Source of the DNA: Pontibacter sp. G13
GTDB lineage: Bacteria > Bacteroidota > Bacteroidia > J057
Length of the DNA stretch: 64,000 bases
Direction: 5' to 3'
Assembly: GCF_031851795.1 (NCBI RefSeq)
Contig: NZ_CP134696.1
Coordinates: 62,001-126,000 of the forward strand
Under the pieces are notes generated by a model, which was given only the letters and a program-made list of their open reading frames with translations, was not told where the DNA came from and made no database searches. The position numbers and the translations under genes are program-made. Shown here piece by piece: positions 41,688-51,216 of the stretch (positions within the stretch are counted from its first letter, which is position 1; each line of letters opens with the position of its first letter).

Positions 41688-43655
41688 CTAATAAGATTCC
41701 CCATCAGCAGGAGCTGCCAAAAATGTTTCATTGGCATAGTGGTCCATTTCCTCAAGCGCAGCCCAGTAGCCCCCATTGAGAATCGGAAATCGGCACCAGG
41801 TCTTAGGATCTAGATTTTCGTCATCCAGGTGAAAAGAAGGAGCATAACGTTCTCGCTTCCATTGATTTCGGCTCCATAGCAGGAAAAATTTGCGGATATA
41901 CCCAGTCAATTGCTTGTCAGGATATGATCCTCTCAGGGTCTTGAATACCTCCAAAGGAGACTTGTAATCCCGAATGGCGCATTTCTCAATATCATCCAAC
42001 ACTCCGTAAGGCATCAAATCCGCCTCATCCGTTTGGTCGTAATCCGAAGGCCTCAGCTCGGCCGTAGGTTTGAGTGCGTTGACGTATCCAAGTTCTGGGA
42101 TATCCAGAGATTTCTCTGCCCACTGCAACCATTGAAGGATGAAGTCCTTGTCAACTCCCCCAAGTGGAGCAAGTCCACCTGATGTATCCCCATCCATGGT
42201 CGCATATCCCACTGCTGCCTCACTTCGATTACTGGTGGTCAGCAAAAGGGCTCCCTTGAGATTCGCCAGCATCCAAATACCGGGAGCCCGAAGTCTCGCC
42301 TGGATATTTTGAAGGGCCAAGTCATCCCGATCCCATGTCAGCTCTCTTCCCATCGCACTTGTAGCCAGGGAAACGTAGGTTTTCCTCAAGTCCTCCACAT
42401 TCCATTCATGAAACGTCCCTCCTACCCCATCAGTCAATTGCATCGCACTTTCCAGCGTTTCAGGCCCAGAGTTTCGAGTACCTTGGTAGACACAAGTCAG
42501 CAATTGCGACATCAAGCTCTTTCCTTCCTCAAAATCCATATAGCCCAGCTTTTGAATCAGACGTTCCCGCCCTAATTCTCTCGAAGCTCGCATAAGCGAT
42601 TCTGCACACAAGACACAGCATGTGGAAGAATCGGCTCCACCGGAAAGCGAGAGGACAAATCCCCGACTCCGGGACTTTCGCATATAATCGAATAGCCCCA
42701 GCGTCTCTGCCATGTAAAACTCCTCCTCCTTGGTCTCAAGGGGAGCAATATCTCCCGTACGATAAGGAGGCACTGACTCCTCATACAGATCAGGGAGTTG
42801 AACCAGGTGCTCGGGGAAAACCGGGTCGAAATTGAAGGATTTTTTTCTGCGAATATGAATCTTCTCCACATCGATGTCGACGTCCATAATTTGGAAATCA
42901 TCATAGGAGAATCGACGGTTCCTAGCCAGCAATTCGCCGTCCTGAGCAATGAGGATTTCTCCATCATAGATAATGCGTCCGGCCTCATTTCCCAGCAAAT
43001 TGCTGTAAATGTAGGTGCAATTGTATGCTCGGCTGGTTTCTGTAACCAATCTTTCCCGGGTCTGCCCTTTTCCAAAAGCAAAATTGGAAGCGGAGGGATT
43101 CAAGATGACATCCACATTGTGGAGATAATGTCGCTGGGCAGGTCGAATCCCATTCCAAGCATCTTCACATATCTCAAATCCGAATCGAACCCCGCCGATT
43201 TCGAAGATCAAATCCCCAAAAGGATATTGAGAATCAGCCCAAGGCAATGCAACAATTGCCCCCTCATGCCAAGGCTTGAACCATCGAGGTTCGTAGTAGA
43301 TCCCATCACCCGCCAACTCCTGCTTGGCCACGAACCCGACCAACCTAGCATCGTGGATCACCGCGACCACGTTGTAAAGGCAGTGCTCGTATTCCATGGG
43401 AAGTCCTACTGTAACGGTAAGCCCTTCGGTATGCGGGATGATTTGAGATAAGCCCTCAAGGGAAGATTGGAGGAGATAATCAGAAAAGAAGGTGTCCTCG
43501 CATCCGTAGCCGCTAATGGCCAGTTCGGGAAGGCAAAGTAATTGGACTGATCGGGCCTTTGCCTCTTCAATCGCATCGAGGATATTGCGGACATTGCCGC
43601 CAAAATCCATTGGGGTCTGATTCAGGCATCCGCCTGCAATGCGAATCAGCTTCAT
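41688..43655 (-). CDS. nadE: glutamine-dependent NAD+ synthetase
   Basis: NadE amidates nicotinic acid adenine dinucleotide to NAD. The 655-residue protein has an N-terminal nitrilase-type glutaminase domain (about 1-290) with the glutamate in CLPELAISGYGCED and the cysteine in FEICEDAW. A C-terminal ATP-dependent synthetase domain has LSLSGGADSSTCC and TSNRSEAAVGYATMDGD. It can therefore use glutamine directly. The ATG at 43655 gives the family start MKLIRIAGGCLNQTP; an ATG at 43706 adds 17 residues. A Nudix-HTH regulator gene diverges from it, and an inverted repeat lies between. Confidence 0.95.
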   Translation of the reverse strand: MKLIRIAGGCLNQTPMDFGGNVRNILDAIEEAKARSVQLLCLPELAISGYGCEDTFFSDYLLQSSLEGLSQIIPHTEGLTVTVGLPMEYEHCLYNVVAVIHDARLVGFVAKQELAGDGIYYEPRWFKPWHEGAIVALPWADSQYPFGDLIFEIGGVRFGFEICEDAWNGIRPAQRHYLHNVDVILNPSASNFAFGKGQTRERLVTETSRAYNCTYIYSNLLGNEAGRIIYDGEILIAQDGELLARNRRFSYDDFQIMDVDIDVEKIHIRRKKSFNFDPVFPEHLVQLPDLYEESVPPYRTGDIAPLETKEEEFYMAETLGLFDYMRKSRSRGFVLSLSGGADSSTCCVLCAESLMRASRELGRERLIQKLGYMDFEEGKSLMSQLLTCVYQGTRNSGPETLESAMQLTDGVGGTFHEWNVEDLRKTYVSLATSAMGRELTWDRDDLALQNIQARLRAPGIWMLANLKGALLLTTSNRSEAAVGYATMDGDTSGGLAPLGGVDKDFILQWLQWAEKSLDIPELGYVNALKPTAELRPSDYDQTDEADLMPYGVLDDIEKCAIRDYKSPLEVFKTLRGSYPDKQLTGYIRKFFLLWSRNQWKRERYAPSFHLDDENLDPKTWCRFPILNGGYWAALEEMDHYANETFLAAPADGESY

Positions 43656-43716
43656 GAAATCATCTTCAAGGGTTGGGAAGTCCAGAACCCGTTTCCCGGG
43701 CTCCATCTGGCAAATA

Positions 43717-43733
43717 TGAGTAATATCTACTCA
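43717..43733. promoter_or_regulatory. Inverted repeat, candidate operator between nadE and the Nudix-HTH regulator
   Basis: TGAGTA-N5-TACTCA, perfect six-base arms, about 60 bases before nadE and about 80 before the regulator. Its position suits a repressor controlling one or both genes. No such site is known to me for this lineage. Confidence 0.45.
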
Positions 43734-43810
43734 AATTCCACGATCAGGTTCTCTCTGATTGAAAAAATATGCTTATGTTGGCCTGAAACCCCCAAAGCTC
43801 GGATTTGCGC

Positions 43811-44500
43811 ATGCATACTCAATCAGATATCCTCCTCAGTGTAGACGCCGTTGTTTTCGGATATAACCCGCAGGAGGGGATTTCTGTTCTTTTGATCAGT
43901 CGAAGATTTCCCCCTCACCAAGGCAAATGGGCCTTACCCGGTGGTTTCGTGAAGCCAGAAGAGTCCCTGGAAGATGCTGTACATCGGGAACTCAAGGAGG
44001 AAACCGGGATTTCCATTCACTATCTGGAACAGCTTTACACGTTTGGAAAACCTGAGAGAGATCCCCGAAAGCGAGTGGTTTCGGTCGCTTATTACGGATT
44101 GGTGAGGCCCGAACAGTTTGAACTTCACGCTGATACCGATGCGGCTGATGCTGAGTGGTTCACCATTTCAGAAGTCCCCAAGCTCGCATTCGACCATCAG
44201 GAGATCATGGAAATGGCGCTCCAGAGGCTCAAAGGCAAAATCATTTACCAGCCTGTGGGATTTGGGCTCTTGGATGAAAAATTCACCTTTGCAGAGCTAC
44301 AGAACCTATACGAACAATTATTGGAACGCCGGATTGACAGGGGGAACTTCCGCAAGCGCATACGAAACCTAGACATCCTAGAGGAATTGGACGAGTGGAA
44401 AAAACCTGAAGGGTCTGGGCGCCCCGCCCGGATGTTCCGATTCAATGAAAGGAAATACCGCGAACTTGCCGAAAAAGGAATTGATTTTGAACTTTGGTAG
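43811..44500 (+). CDS. Nudix-HTH regulator, NrtR-like
   Basis: The 229-residue protein has an N-terminal Nudix domain whose box is intact (GGFVKPEESLEDAVHRELKEETGI, matching G-x5-E-x7-REL-x-EE-x-G). A C-terminal winged-helix part follows (about 155-229, FTFAELQNLYEQLLERRIDRGNFRKRIRNL). That is the layout of NrtR, a repressor of NAD genes that binds ADP-ribose, and of related sugar-pathway regulators of Bacteroidota. Placement directly divergent from nadE favours NAD control. Because the catalytic box is intact, a hydrolase activity is also possible. ATG 43811 is the start; a TTG two codons upstream is less likely. Confidence 0.85.
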   Translation: MHTQSDILLSVDAVVFGYNPQEGISVLLISRRFPPHQGKWALPGGFVKPEESLEDAVHRELKEETGISIHYLEQLYTFGKPERDPRKRVVSVAYYGLVRPEQFELHADTDAADAEWFTISEVPKLAFDHQEIMEMALQRLKGKIIYQPVGFGLLDEKFTFAELQNLYEQLLERRIDRGNFRKRIRNLDILEELDEWKKPEGSGRPARMFRFNERKYRELAEKGIDFELW

Positions 44501-44514
44501 GTCAGTACCTCCAA

Positions 44515-46215
44515 CTAGGAGCTCATCAATTCCGCAGCATTCTTCATGGCGGATTCTGTTGGAGAGGCCCCACTGAGCATTTCTGCCAGAACTTTGACGC
44601 GCTCCTCATGTGCCAGGGTTTCTACGGTAGATTGGGTAGAATCTCCTACCACGCGTTTTTTCACCTGAAGGTGATTGGCTCCTTTCGCAGCAATTTGGGG
44701 AAGGTGGGTAATGGAAAGAATCTGAAATCTCCGTGATAGCTTCTTCATCACGTTTCCTACCTTGTTGGCGATCTCACCACTGATTCCCGTATCGATCTCA
44801 TCAAATATCATGACGGGAAAGTCTGATTTCTCAGCAAGTGCGGCCTTGATTGCCAGCATCACGCGGGAAACCTCACCACCCGATGCAATTTGGGATAGCG
44901 GGCCCGCAGGCATTCCGGGGTTGGTCTGAATGAGGAAGTAGACCTTATTGATTCCTTTCGAAATCGGTTTCACTCTTTGACCTTCAATTTCCAGCAACCC
45001 ATCGGCATGCTCATTTCGCTCAATGGCTACTTCGAATCTCGCCTTTTCGAATCCGACCTCCGATAAGAGATTGGTGACTAGCTTCTCGAGATTACCTTTG
45101 CCCTGAATTCTTGCCTGTTCTAGCTGCTGACCAATGATCGTCAACTCCTCCAGTACCTTGGATCGTTGCTGTTCCAGATCGCCGATTCTCCCTTCAAGAG
45201 ACTGGAATTCATCCAATTTCCCAACTGTAGAGTCCAGCAATCCAACCAAATCCGCTCCGGACTGGCAATTGTATTTCAGTTTCAGGCCATGGTAAAGCGA
45301 TAAGCGTTCTTCGAGAAAAGCCAGACGTTCAGGATCTGAGCCCACCGTATCCAGCATATTCTGGAATGAAAAAGCAGATTCCTTGACGGACTCTTGAACT
45401 TCCATCAAACGAGACACTTCTTCTGCGATGGATTTGTCAACTCCTTCGACACGCTTCAATGGGTCGAGCAACTCTCCCAATTGGTTGAAAATGGCTTGAT
45501 CTTGTTGATACAATCGTTCCACGGCCATCCCCAATGCTTCACGAACATCTTCGGAATTTTGGAGGAGATTCAGCTCCTGCTCCAACTGCTCTTCTTCCTC
45601 TGCCTGAAGTTCCGCTTTCTCTAGCTCGTCCACCATGAATCGGAAATACTCCAATTGGCGACTGGACTCCTCTTCTTGGGCGCGGACAGAATCAAGCTCT
45701 TCGGAGATTTTATCGAGGCGGACCATCTTGATTCCAAATGCATCCACGAGATGACTGCTTTCTGCATAGGCATCCACCAAGTCCATTTGCTTGTCGGCGG
45801 AAAGCAACATCTGGTTCTCATTCTGCCCATGAAGGTCCAGCAAGAGAGAACTTACCTGCTTGAGCATTTGCAAAGATACCGGCGTGTCATTGATAAAGGC
45901 CCTAGACTTACCGTTTGGCCGAATTTCCCTGCGAATAATCACCTCCCCATCATCAGCGTCAAAATCCTCAAACTTGCCCATGATCCGCTTGACACTTCTG
46001 GAAAGCTTCTGAAATCTCGCCTCGACAATGCATTTTTCATCGGAGAGCAAGAGGACAGACCCATCCACCCTACGGCCCATGATCAACCCCAAGGCTCCGA
46101 CCAACAGGGATTTACCGGCACCTGTTTCACCCGTCAGGATCGTGAGCCCTTCGGGAATAGCAATGTCGGCTTCAGAGAAAAGCGCGTAGTTCTTGATGTA
46201 AAGCTGGGTAAGCAT
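44515..46215 (-). CDS. recN: DNA repair protein RecN
   Basis: RecN is an SMC-like ATPase acting early in double-strand break repair. The 566-residue protein has the N-terminal NYALFSEADIAIPEG and Walker A TGETGAGKS, then RAFINDTPV and LLLDLHGQNENQMLL. A long coiled-coil middle (about 160-390) follows, then the ABC-type signature ASGGEVSRVMLA and Walker B FPVMIFDEIDTGISGEIA. All parts are present. It converges with the Nudix-HTH gene with 14 bases between. A good -7 element lies upstream. Confidence 0.95.
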   Translation of the reverse strand: MLTQLYIKNYALFSEADIAIPEGLTILTGETGAGKSLLVGALGLIMGRRVDGSVLLLSDEKCIVEARFQKLSRSVKRIMGKFEDFDADDGEVIIRREIRPNGKSRAFINDTPVSLQMLKQVSSLLLDLHGQNENQMLLSADKQMDLVDAYAESSHLVDAFGIKMVRLDKISEELDSVRAQEEESSRQLEYFRFMVDELEKAELQAEEEEQLEQELNLLQNSEDVREALGMAVERLYQQDQAIFNQLGELLDPLKRVEGVDKSIAEEVSRLMEVQESVKESAFSFQNMLDTVGSDPERLAFLEERLSLYHGLKLKYNCQSGADLVGLLDSTVGKLDEFQSLEGRIGDLEQQRSKVLEELTIIGQQLEQARIQGKGNLEKLVTNLLSEVGFEKARFEVAIERNEHADGLLEIEGQRVKPISKGINKVYFLIQTNPGMPAGPLSQIASGGEVSRVMLAIKAALAEKSDFPVMIFDEIDTGISGEIANKVGNVMKKLSRRFQILSITHLPQIAAKGANHLQVKKRVVGDSTQSTVETLAHEERVKVLAEMLSGASPTESAMKNAAELMSS

Positions 46216-46250
46216 AGAATCTAGCAGAAATGGGGTACAAGTGATTGGTA

Positions 46251-46258
46251 CAAAGGTA
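46251..46258 (-). promoter_or_regulatory. -7 element of recN
   Basis: TACCTTTG on the minus strand is an exact TAnnTTTG match, 36 bases before the ATG. Confidence 0.5.
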
Positions 46259-46462
46259 GGAGAAAAAATGAAACGGAACAGTGAAGCAAAGGGATTTTTG
46301 CAAAATTTCTTAGCAAGCCCGTTTTTTTTAGCATCGTGTGAGAAATCCGATTATTTGGCCATCCCCAAAACCTCCAGAAGGATTGCGAGTTATAGGGTAC
46401 AACATTTGGGTAGGGTCCTTATCCCCTCCCAGATCTGTTCAACCTGAAACATCACATTCGTT

Positions 46463-46924
46463 ATGAAGATTTTGTTGAAGACACTATTCGCAGGGTTGCT
46501 CGCCCTTTTGATCGTACCCGCTGCCATGGCTCAAGACGCCTCACCTTTTGACCCAGTGGCCATAGCCAGTCAGCGTATCGATGCAATGAACAAGTTTTGC
46601 TCAGAGAACCTCGCATTGACTGCAGAGCAAAACGCTCAATTCACAGAAGCCAACAAACAATTGCTTGCCGATGTGAAAAACCTCAATGAAAGTTCCATTT
46701 CTGACGGAGACAAGGCCGATCAAGTGGATAAGCTCAATGAAGCCCGCAAAACTTCCTTGAGAGATATGCTTTCTTCTTCTGATTACGAGAAACTGCAGAA
46801 CTGGCAGAAAGAGGAAGCCAAAGCATTCAAGCAAGGCGTACACGTGCCAAACATTGGTAACGAAATCATCGACAAAAACGGAAAATTGACCATGAAGGCG
46901 ATTAGCAAGATTCTAGCCCTCTAG
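46463..46924 (+). CDS. small secreted helical protein, unknown
   Basis: A 153-residue protein with a signal peptide ending IVPAAMAQ and a charged, helical mature part (LALTAEQNAQFTEANKQLLADVKNL, then LREML-like SLRDMLSSSDYEKLQNWQKEE). The LTAEQ...F start and a following pair of amphipathic helices recall Spy/CpxP-like or DUF4890-type periplasmic proteins, but the likeness is only to the general pattern. A terminator follows. Function not known. Confidence 0.7.
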   Translation: MKILLKTLFAGLLALLIVPAAMAQDASPFDPVAIASQRIDAMNKFCSENLALTAEQNAQFTEANKQLLADVKNLNESSISDGDKADQVDKLNEARKTSLRDMLSSSDYEKLQNWQKEEAKAFKQGVHVPNIGNEIIDKNGKLTMKAISKILAL

Positions 46925-46940
46925 GACAATTCCACCTACC

Positions 46941-46975
46941 GAGAAAGGCTGCCCCAACAGGTAGCCTTTCTTCCT
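46941..46975 (+). terminator. Terminator of the 46463 gene
   Basis: AGAAAGGCTGCC and GGTAGCCTTTCT pair with one mismatch around a short loop, with TTCC after it. Confidence 0.7.
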
Positions 46976-47043
46976 TTACAGCCAAACCAATCCTCGGAGA
47001 TAGAAGAGGAGCCTCACTATCCCCCGTTTAAAAAACCAAAACC

Positions 47044-47088
47044 TGCCAAAATGACACCGCCCACTTCATCTAGAGTGCCATAATGGCA
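47044..47088. promoter_or_regulatory. Two related inverted repeats upstream of clpB
   Basis: TGCCAAAATGACA (47044-47056) and TGCCATAATGGCA (47076-47088) agree at 11 of 13 positions and start 32 bases apart, about three helical turns. The second is a perfect palindrome extended to GTGCCAT-A-ATGGCAC. They lie 75-119 bases before the clpB ATG and may be a stress-response operator. Confidence 0.5.
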
Positions 47089-47162
47089 CAGGCAGTCCAT
47101 TTGGAAGACCTTTTGCCCTAGCATCGCAGACAATAGACAATCAAACAGACGCATTCTTATAC

Positions 47163-49778
47163 ATGAATTTCAATAACTACACCATCAAAGCCCAGGAAGC
47201 TGTCCAGAAAGCCGCAGATGTGGCCAAAGGCTTCCAACAACAAGCGATCGAAGGCGAGCATCTGCTTCTTGCCATGCTCGGCTTAGATGAGAGCATCATT
47301 CCCTACATGCTAAAGAAATTGGGAGTGAATACGGAATTCCTGATTGGAAAACTCAAAGAACAAGTTGAATCTTACCCAAAAGTCTCAGGTGCTACCGGGG
47401 GCCAATATCTGTCCAATGACCTCCACGCTATTCTGGAATCTGCCAATCAAATCGCGGGTTCCATGGAGGATGAATTCGTCAGCCTCGAACACCTTCTCCT
47501 AGCGATGGCCCAATCAAAAGCCAAGATTGGGACCCTGCTCAAGGAACAAGGTGTCAAGCCATCCGACCTTGAGAAGGTGGTAGAAGAAATCCGCGGCGGA
47601 TCCAAGGTTACGGACCAAAACCCCGAAGCGCGTTACAACGCCCTGAATAAATATGCACGGAACCTCAACGATATGGCCAGAAAGGGCAAACTAGACCCGG
47701 TCATCGGAAGAGATGAGGAAATCCGAAGGGTGATCCAGATTCTATCGCGGCGTACCAAAAACAACCCGATCCTTGTAGGCGAACCCGGCGTCGGAAAGAC
47801 AGCCATTGCAGAAGGCATGGCTCACCGCGTAGTCCAGGGTGATGTCCCAGAGAATCTCAAATCCAAGACCATTTATTCCCTAGATATGGGAGCGCTCATC
47901 GCAGGTGCTAAATTCCGGGGGGAATTCGAAGAGCGGCTCAAGGCAGTGGTCAAGGAGGTCGTGGAATCTGAAGGAAGCATCTTCTTATTCATTGACGAGA
48001 TCCACACGCTGGTTGGCGCTGGAAAGTCCGATGGAGCGATGGATGCCGCCAACATTCTCAAGCCTGCACTAGCTCGGGGAGAATTGCGTGCGATCGGCGC
48101 CACAACGTTGGATGAATACCAGAAATATATCGAACAAGACAAGGCATTGGCTCGCCGCTTTCAGGCGGTTGTGATCAATGAGCCTTCCGTAGAAGATACG
48201 GTATCCATTCTCCGAGGCCTCAAGGAAAAGTATGAAGTCCATCATGGAGTTCGGATCACGGACGGGGCAATCGTTGCTGCGGCAGAATTATCGGATCGAT
48301 ATATCTCAGACAGGTTCCTTCCGGATAAAGCCATTGACTTGGTGGACGAGGCTGCCTCCAAATTGAGACTGGAGATGGATTCCATGCCAGCCGAATTGGA
48401 CGAAACCGAAAGGAAGATTCGACATTTGGAGATTGAGCGGGAAGCACTCAAACGTGAAAAGGAGACCGATAAGCTCAAGCAGATTGAAGAAGACCTCGCC
48501 AACCTGAATGAGGAGCGGAATAGGCTGAAAGCACATTGGGAAGCTGAAAAGGGCATCATTGACCAAATCAATCAAGCCAAAGAGGAGCAGGAACGCCTCA
48601 AAGTGGAAGCCGAACAGGCCGAGCGAAATGCCGATTTTGGACGGGTAGCCGAGATCAGGTATGGTGCCCTTCAGGCCAAGGACGAGGAAATCGCCAGACT
48701 AAAATCCGAATTGCAGGGTACGCAGTCCGAATTGCGCATGCTGAAGGAAGAAGTCGAATCCGAAGACATTGCAGAAATCGTTTCTCGGTGGACTGGTATT
48801 CCTGTAAGCAAAATGGTCGAATCAGAGCGGCAGAAACTCCTCCATCTCGAAGAAGAGCTTCACCGGAGAGTGGTGGGTCAAGATGAAGCCATCGAGGCCG
48901 TCTCGGATGCTATCCGAAGAAGCCGGGCAGGTCTTCAAGATCCGAATCGCCCCATTGGTTCATTTATCTTCCTTGGATCTACAGGGGTCGGTAAAACCGA
49001 GCTTGCCAAGGCTCTCGCCGAATTCCTATTCGACGATGAACGGTCGCTGATTCGGATAGACATGTCGGAGTATCAAGAAAAGCATTCCGTCAGCAGATTG
49101 GTTGGAGCGCCTCCGGGGTACGTTGGGTACGATGAAGGCGGACAACTGACGGAAGCGGTAAGGCGGAAGCCCTACTCGGTAGTTTTGCTGGATGAAATCG
49201 AGAAGGCACATAAGGATGTTTTCAACATTCTCCTGCAGGTGTTGGATGATGGCAGGCTCACGGATAATAAAGGGCGCGTGGTGAATTTCAAAAACACCAT
49301 CATCATCATGACCTCGAATATGGGAGCGCACTACATTCAGGACAAATTCGAGGAAATGAACGACTCGAATAGAGATGCCCTGATGGTGATGATCAAGGAC
49401 CAGGTGATGGACATGATGAAGCAGCAGCTTCGGCCAGAATTCCTGAATCGAATCGATGAGATCATTGTATTCACCCCACTTTCGGAAGAAAACGTCCGAG
49501 AAATTGTCCAGATTCAGGCAAACAGCCTTACAAGCAAACTGGATGAAATGGGGGTATTTCTGGAGTTCACACCCGAAGCGATCGATTTCATTGCCCACAT
49601 CGGCTATGATCCTCAATTCGGAGCGCGGCCTGTTAAACGGGTACTTCAAAAAGAAGTGATCAATCAACTTTCGAAAGATATCCTTTCTGGCAAGGTATCG
49701 CGAGATCAAGCCATCCGAGTGATCGTGCGTAACGGCAACATAGATTTCGAACCCGGAGTGGCTATTTCCCAAGAATAG
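47163..49778 (+). CDS. clpB: ATP-dependent disaggregase ClpB
   Basis: ClpB rescues aggregated proteins with DnaK. The 871-residue protein has an N-terminal Clp repeat domain (about 1-145) and a first AAA+ domain with [13 protein letters not shown] and [14 protein letters not shown] coiled-coil middle part (about 410-530) is rich in Glu and Lys. The second AAA+ domain has [21 protein letters not shown] and [11 protein letters not shown]. Length and order are normal. It is monocistronic, with a strong terminator after it. Paired inverted repeats in its upstream region suggest heat-stress control. Confidence 0.97.
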   Translation: MNFNNYTIKAQEAVQKAADVAKGFQQQAIEGEHLLLAMLGLDESIIPYMLKKLGVNTEFLIGKLKEQVESYPKVSGATGGQYLSNDLHAILESANQIAGSMEDEFVSLEHLLLAMAQSKAKIGTLLKEQGVKPSDLEKVVEEIRGGSKVTDQNPEARYNALNKYARNLNDMARKGKLDPVIGRDEEIRRVIQILSRRTKNNPILVGEPGVGKTAIAEGMAHRVVQGDVPENLKSKTIYSLDMGALIAGAKFRGEFEERLKAVVKEVVESEGSIFLFIDEIHTLVGAGKSDGAMDAANILKPALARGELRAIGATTLDEYQKYIEQDKALARRFQAVVINEPSVEDTVSILRGLKEKYEVHHGVRITDGAIVAAAELSDRYISDRFLPDKAIDLVDEAASKLRLEMDSMPAELDETERKIRHLEIEREALKREKETDKLKQIEEDLANLNEERNRLKAHWEAEKGIIDQINQAKEEQERLKVEAEQAERNADFGRVAEIRYGALQAKDEEIARLKSELQGTQSELRMLKEEVESEDIAEIVSRWTGIPVSKMVESERQKLLHLEEELHRRVVGQDEAIEAVSDAIRRSRAGLQDPNRPIGSFIFLGSTGVGKTELAKALAEFLFDDERSLIRIDMSEYQEKHSVSRLVGAPPGYVGYDEGGQLTEAVRRKPYSVVLLDEIEKAHKDVFNILLQVLDDGRLTDNKGRVVNFKNTIIIMTSNMGAHYIQDKFEEMNDSNRDALMVMIKDQVMDMMKQQLRPEFLNRIDEIIVFTPLSEENVREIVQIQANSLTSKLDEMGVFLEFTPEAIDFIAHIGYDPQFGARPVKRVLQKEVINQLSKDILSGKVSRDQAIRVIVRNGNIDFEPGVAISQE

Positions 49779-49796
49779 CGGAAGGTTCCCAATTTG

Positions 49797-49843
49797 AAAG
49801 CGGCATTCCTTATTTGGTATCAAATAGGGAATGCCGCTTTTGC
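49797..49843 (+). terminator. Rho-independent terminator of clpB
   Basis: A 20-base, nearly perfect stem (AAAGCGGCATTCC at the base, ATTTG at the top) with a GTAT loop, followed by TTTTG. Confidence 0.9.
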
Positions 49844-49951
49844 GTTGTCATGCCAAGCGAAAAATGATTTATCGAATACGCATCAAACAGAATGGGGGCC
49901 TCAATCGTCTAATATGATAATCAATTCTTTACAAGACTAACCTACCTGACT

Positions 49952-50464
49952 ATGCCAGACAAGCGAAGAAATTTCTGGATACTCCTTACGCTGTTTGCGC
50001 TACTCTTCACGGGAGCCAAATGGCTGGATGGGAAGCAAAGGCAGCACAAGGCCAAGTGCTTGTCATACGCCTCAAAATATGCTTGCGCATCCCACTTGAA
50101 AAAACGGGCTCATCACCGGGACTACAAGCGCAAATGCCGAAAGCGAATGGCCATCCATACCCCCGCCATTGATGAAATCCTTTATGTACAAAAAGAGCCA
50201 ATTCCATTGAATAAGGCTCGTATTCAGCGAAAAATCGGTTATCCTACTTATTTGAGAGATGCCGGCATCGAGGGGGCAGTAGTAGCTAGAATCTTGGTAG
50301 ATGAGCACGGTAATTATCTGAGACATCAAGTGGTCAGCCAATCTCATCCTTGTCTCCGAAGAAGATGTGAAAAGTATCTGCATCAGTTACAGTTTACTCC
50401 AGCATTAAAGGACGGGCGCCCGATCAGATATTGGGTAAATGTTCCATTCCTGTTTGGAGAATAG
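49952..50464 (+). CDS. TonB C-terminal-domain protein with a Cys-rich basic linker
   Basis: The 170-residue protein has one N-terminal membrane segment (about 8-21). A basic region with three cysteines (about 30-66) follows, then a TonB-type C-terminal domain (about 85-170, with YPTYLRDAGIEGAVVARILVDEHGN and LQFTPALKDGRPIRYWVNVPF). TonB-type domains pull on outer-membrane receptors using ExbB/ExbD energy. No exbB/exbD is near, and the usual proline-rich spacer is replaced by the short basic one, so action at long range is unlikely. It has a paralogue just downstream. Function is open. Confidence 0.8.
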   Translation: MPDKRRNFWILLTLFALLFTGAKWLDGKQRQHKAKCLSYASKYACASHLKKRAHHRDYKRKCRKRMAIHTPAIDEILYVQKEPIPLNKARIQRKIGYPTYLRDAGIEGAVVARILVDEHGNYLRHQVVSQSHPCLRRRCEKYLHQLQFTPALKDGRPIRYWVNVPFLFGE

Positions 50465-50483
50465 ACAAACAATCTTGATTCCT

Positions 50484-50519
50484 GTCCCCGGTAGAATCGC
50501 TTCTGCCGGGGACTTTTTT
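50484..50519 (+). terminator. Rho-independent terminator between the two TonB-domain genes
   Basis: GTCCCCGGtAGAA and TTCTgCCGGGGAC pair around a short loop, followed by TTTTTTG. It separates the two paralogues into two transcripts. Confidence 0.9.
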
Positions 50520-50614
50520 GTTGATCGTCAAAAAATCATTACCTCGAAAGCCGTCCAAATGAAACTGGCACGGAGTTTGAAAATTGACGAATCACGAAAA
50601 CAAACCTAATTGCC

Positions 50615-51034
50615 ATGGTCTTTCAAACTAACGCTATCTGGACAGTATCGATGTTGGTAATGTTGGCACCTGCCGCGACAATGACTCCATTCGGGAAGGA
50701 GTTGGTCGGGGAAGCCATCGAAACCACGGAAACCGTATACAACGAATCCGAAGTCGACGAACGGGTAGTCGCGCTCAACTACGAAGAGGTAGCAGATTAC
50801 ATTGGCTATCCTCGAACTGCGAAAAACGCTGGCATTGAAGGCAAAGTGGAAGTGATGGTATTGGTCAACGAACACGGAGAAGTAGTCGAGGTCAAGGATC
50901 CTGTCGATGGGCACCCCTTGTTGGCGATTCCTTCCGAAGCTGGAGCCCGATTCATCCAATATCGTCCCGCCTTCAAAAATGGGAAGGCAGTAAAATGCTG
51001 GACCACCACAACATTTGATTTTGTTCTCCCTTAG
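50615..51034 (+). CDS. TonB C-terminal-domain protein, short form
   Basis: The 139-residue protein has a hydrophobic start (IWTVSMLVMLAPAATMTPFG), perhaps a signal peptide, and then a TonB-type domain (about 55-139: YPRTAKNAGIEGKVEVMVLVNEHGE, FIQYRPAFKNGKAVKCW). The key strand pattern IEGxVxVxxLVxEHGxV is shared with the gene before it. Such free TonB-CTD proteins are common in Bacteroidota and their targets are mostly unknown. The gene ends in a strong terminator. Confidence 0.8.
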   Translation: MVFQTNAIWTVSMLVMLAPAATMTPFGKELVGEAIETTETVYNESEVDERVVALNYEEVADYIGYPRTAKNAGIEGKVEVMVLVNEHGEVVEVKDPVDGHPLLAIPSEAGARFIQYRPAFKNGKAVKCWTTTTFDFVLP

Positions 51035-51063
51035 GGTATTCTGGGTCTAATCCCATATATAAT

Positions 51064-51110
51064 AAAAACTCCCCATTGCGGTTGTCCGACAATGGGGAGT
51101 TTTTATTTTT
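51064..51110. terminator. Bidirectional-looking terminator after the second TonB-domain gene
   Basis: AAAAACTCCCCATTG and its exact complement (51090-51104) surround a loop, with TTTTT on the plus side and TTTTT on the minus side as well. Confidence 0.9.
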
Positions 51111-51216
51111 CGATTATATTGAATATATACATTCCGCATAACGCAGGAGCTTGTTTTTTTCGTAATTTTCCGCTCGGATTCGGGCGCACCCTACAACCGA
51201 ATGAATCTTTAACCTC

